Positions 5,125 through 6,016 of a stretch of DNA of 6,016 nt are shown piece after piece. The stretch is from an uncultured Sediminibacterium sp. Its GTDB lineage: Bacteria; Bacteroidota; Bacteroidia; Chitinophagales; Chitinophagaceae. The position numbers were made by a program, and so were the translations under genes. The stretch spans positions 1 to 6,016 of the forward strand of contig CALEST010000164.1 of the NCBI GenBank assembly GCA_937907555.1, written 5' to 3'. The stretch's first letter is position 1; each line of letters begins with the position of its first letter. Under the pieces are notes generated by a model. It worked only from the letters and a program-made list of their open reading frames with translations, did not search any database and was not told the DNA's origin.

Positions 5125-6016
5125 TTAGTGAGAGAATTGATTTTCAGTCGCCAGATATGCAGGGATATTATGGAGAATTTGGTGGCGCATATATTCCGGA
5201 AATGCTGCAGCGGAATGTGATGGATTTGAGGGAGAAATACCTTCAGATAATGGAAGAGCCCGAATTTCAAAAAGAGTTTGTACATCTTTTAAAAGATTAT
5301 GTAGGAAGACCCACCCCTTTATTTAAAGCGGAAAGACTGAGTAAAGAATTCAATAGTCAAATTTTCCTGAAGCGGGAAGATCTCTGTCATACCGGGGCAC
5401 ACAAAATCAATAATACCATTGGGCAGATTCTTTTGGCGCAGCGTTTGGGTAAAACCCGAATTATAGCTGAGACAGGGGCCGGGCAACACGGGGTAGCAAC
5501 TGCAACCGTTTGTGCTTTAAAGGGATTGGAATGTATTGTGTATATGGGAGAAAAAGACATTGAACGTCAGGCTCCCAATGTAGCCAGAATGAAAATGCTG
5601 GGAGCGAAAGTGGTACCGGCAACCAGTGGCAGCAAAACCCTGAAAGACGCTACGAATGAAGCCATCAGAGACTGGATCAATCATCCTGAGAATACCCATT
5701 ATATTATTGGTAGTGTTGTAGGACCGCATCCTTATCCGGATATGGTAGCCCGTTTTCAAAGTGTAATCAGTAAAGAAATGAAGGCCCAATTGCTGGAACA
5801 AACAGGCACTGATTTACCAACACATGTAATTGCCTGTGTAGGAGGCGGGAGTAATGCAGCTGGTGCATTTTATCATTTTTTAAATGAACCGGCTGTAAAA
5901 CTGGTAGCAGTGGAAGCTGCAGGAAAAGGTGTTTCAAGTGGAATGAGTGCAGCAACTACACAGTTGGGTTCCATTGGAATTTTACATGGCAGTAAAAGTT
6001 TGTTAATGCAAACAGA
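5121..6016 (+). CDS. trpB: tryptophan synthase beta subunit (3' end outside window)
   Basis: The first 298 codons are present, open to the window edge. The PLP enzyme joins indole, channelled from TrpA, with serine to make tryptophan. Visible family features are YYGEFGGAYIPEML (16-29), GRPTPL (62-67), HTGAHKINN with the PLP-binding Lys95, AETGAGQHG with the catalytic Glu117, ERQAPNVARMKMLGA, and the PLP-phosphate loop GGGSN (241-245). It is the ordinary TrpB1 type. The family is usually about 390-400 residues, so roughly 100 are missing. The ATG at 5121 overlaps the preceding stop as ATGA. An internal ATG at 5157 (Met13) would leave only three residues before YYGEFGG, so 5121 is preferred. 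trpA is the expected next gene but is not seen. Confidence 0.96.
   Translation, partial: MISERIDFQSPDMQGYYGEFGGAYIPEMLQRNVMDLREKYLQIMEEPEFQKEFVHLLKDYVGRPTPLFKAERLSKEFNSQIFLKREDLCHTGAHKINNTIGQILLAQRLGKTRIIAETGAGQHGVATATVCALKGLECIVYMGEKDIERQAPNVARMKMLGAKVVPATSGSKTLKDATNEAIRDWINHPENTHYIIGSVVGPHPYPDMVARFQSVISKEMKAQLLEQTGTDLPTHVIACVGGGSNAAGAFYHFLNEPAVKLVAVEAAGKGVSSGMSAATTQLGSIGILHGSKSLLMQT

Noticed and set aside
5052..5955. Three antisense frames opposite the trpB region
   Set aside because: The forward frame encodes an intact TrpB with PLP lysine and phosphate loop. The reverse frames are rich in His, Phe and Leu, as expected from reading a conserved gene backwards.

Overview
The window is most of a tryptophan biosynthesis operon, read entirely on the + strand, from a member of the Bacteroidota. 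The evidence for the phylum is the lack of Shine-Dalgarno sequences before the starts, an AT-leaning base composition, and Bacteroidota-like enzyme signatures such as KHGNYG in TrpD, RYHSW in TrpG and DVNSKFE in TrpF. The style suggests Chitinophagaceae or a close relative, but that finer placement is inference.

Layout: positions 1-172 are a regulatory leader. It holds an 18-codon leader peptide (40-96) with three consecutive Trp codons flanked by His codons, a candidate antiterminator pairing (85-89 with 130-134), and a strong intrinsic terminator (125-160) ending 12 bases before trpE. This has the architecture of ribosome-mediated transcription attenuation. The structural genes follow: trpE (173-1585), trpG (1594-2175), trpD (2177-3169), trpC (3187-3984), trpF (3974-4615), an unrecognised small secreted repeat protein (4612-5124), and trpB (from 5121, cut by the window edge). 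trpA probably follows but is not visible.

How the genes work together: TrpE and TrpG convert chorismate and glutamine to anthranilate. TrpD adds phosphoribose, TrpF isomerises the product, TrpC closes the indole ring, and TrpB (with TrpA) makes tryptophan. Spacings of 8, 1, 17, -11, -4 and -4 bases indicate one translationally coupled transcript. All motifs checked in the enzymes are intact and no gene looks broken.

The part not explained by the pathway is the 170-residue protein between trpF and trpB. It has a Sec signal peptide and five tandem 16-residue units of the form [IV]-G-[ND]-L-x-I-x-Y-[ND], and it is joined to both neighbours by ATGA overlaps. An exported protein locked inside a cytosolic biosynthetic operon is the main item worth follow-up. 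I saw no mobile element, CRISPR array, tRNA or rRNA, and no defence system.
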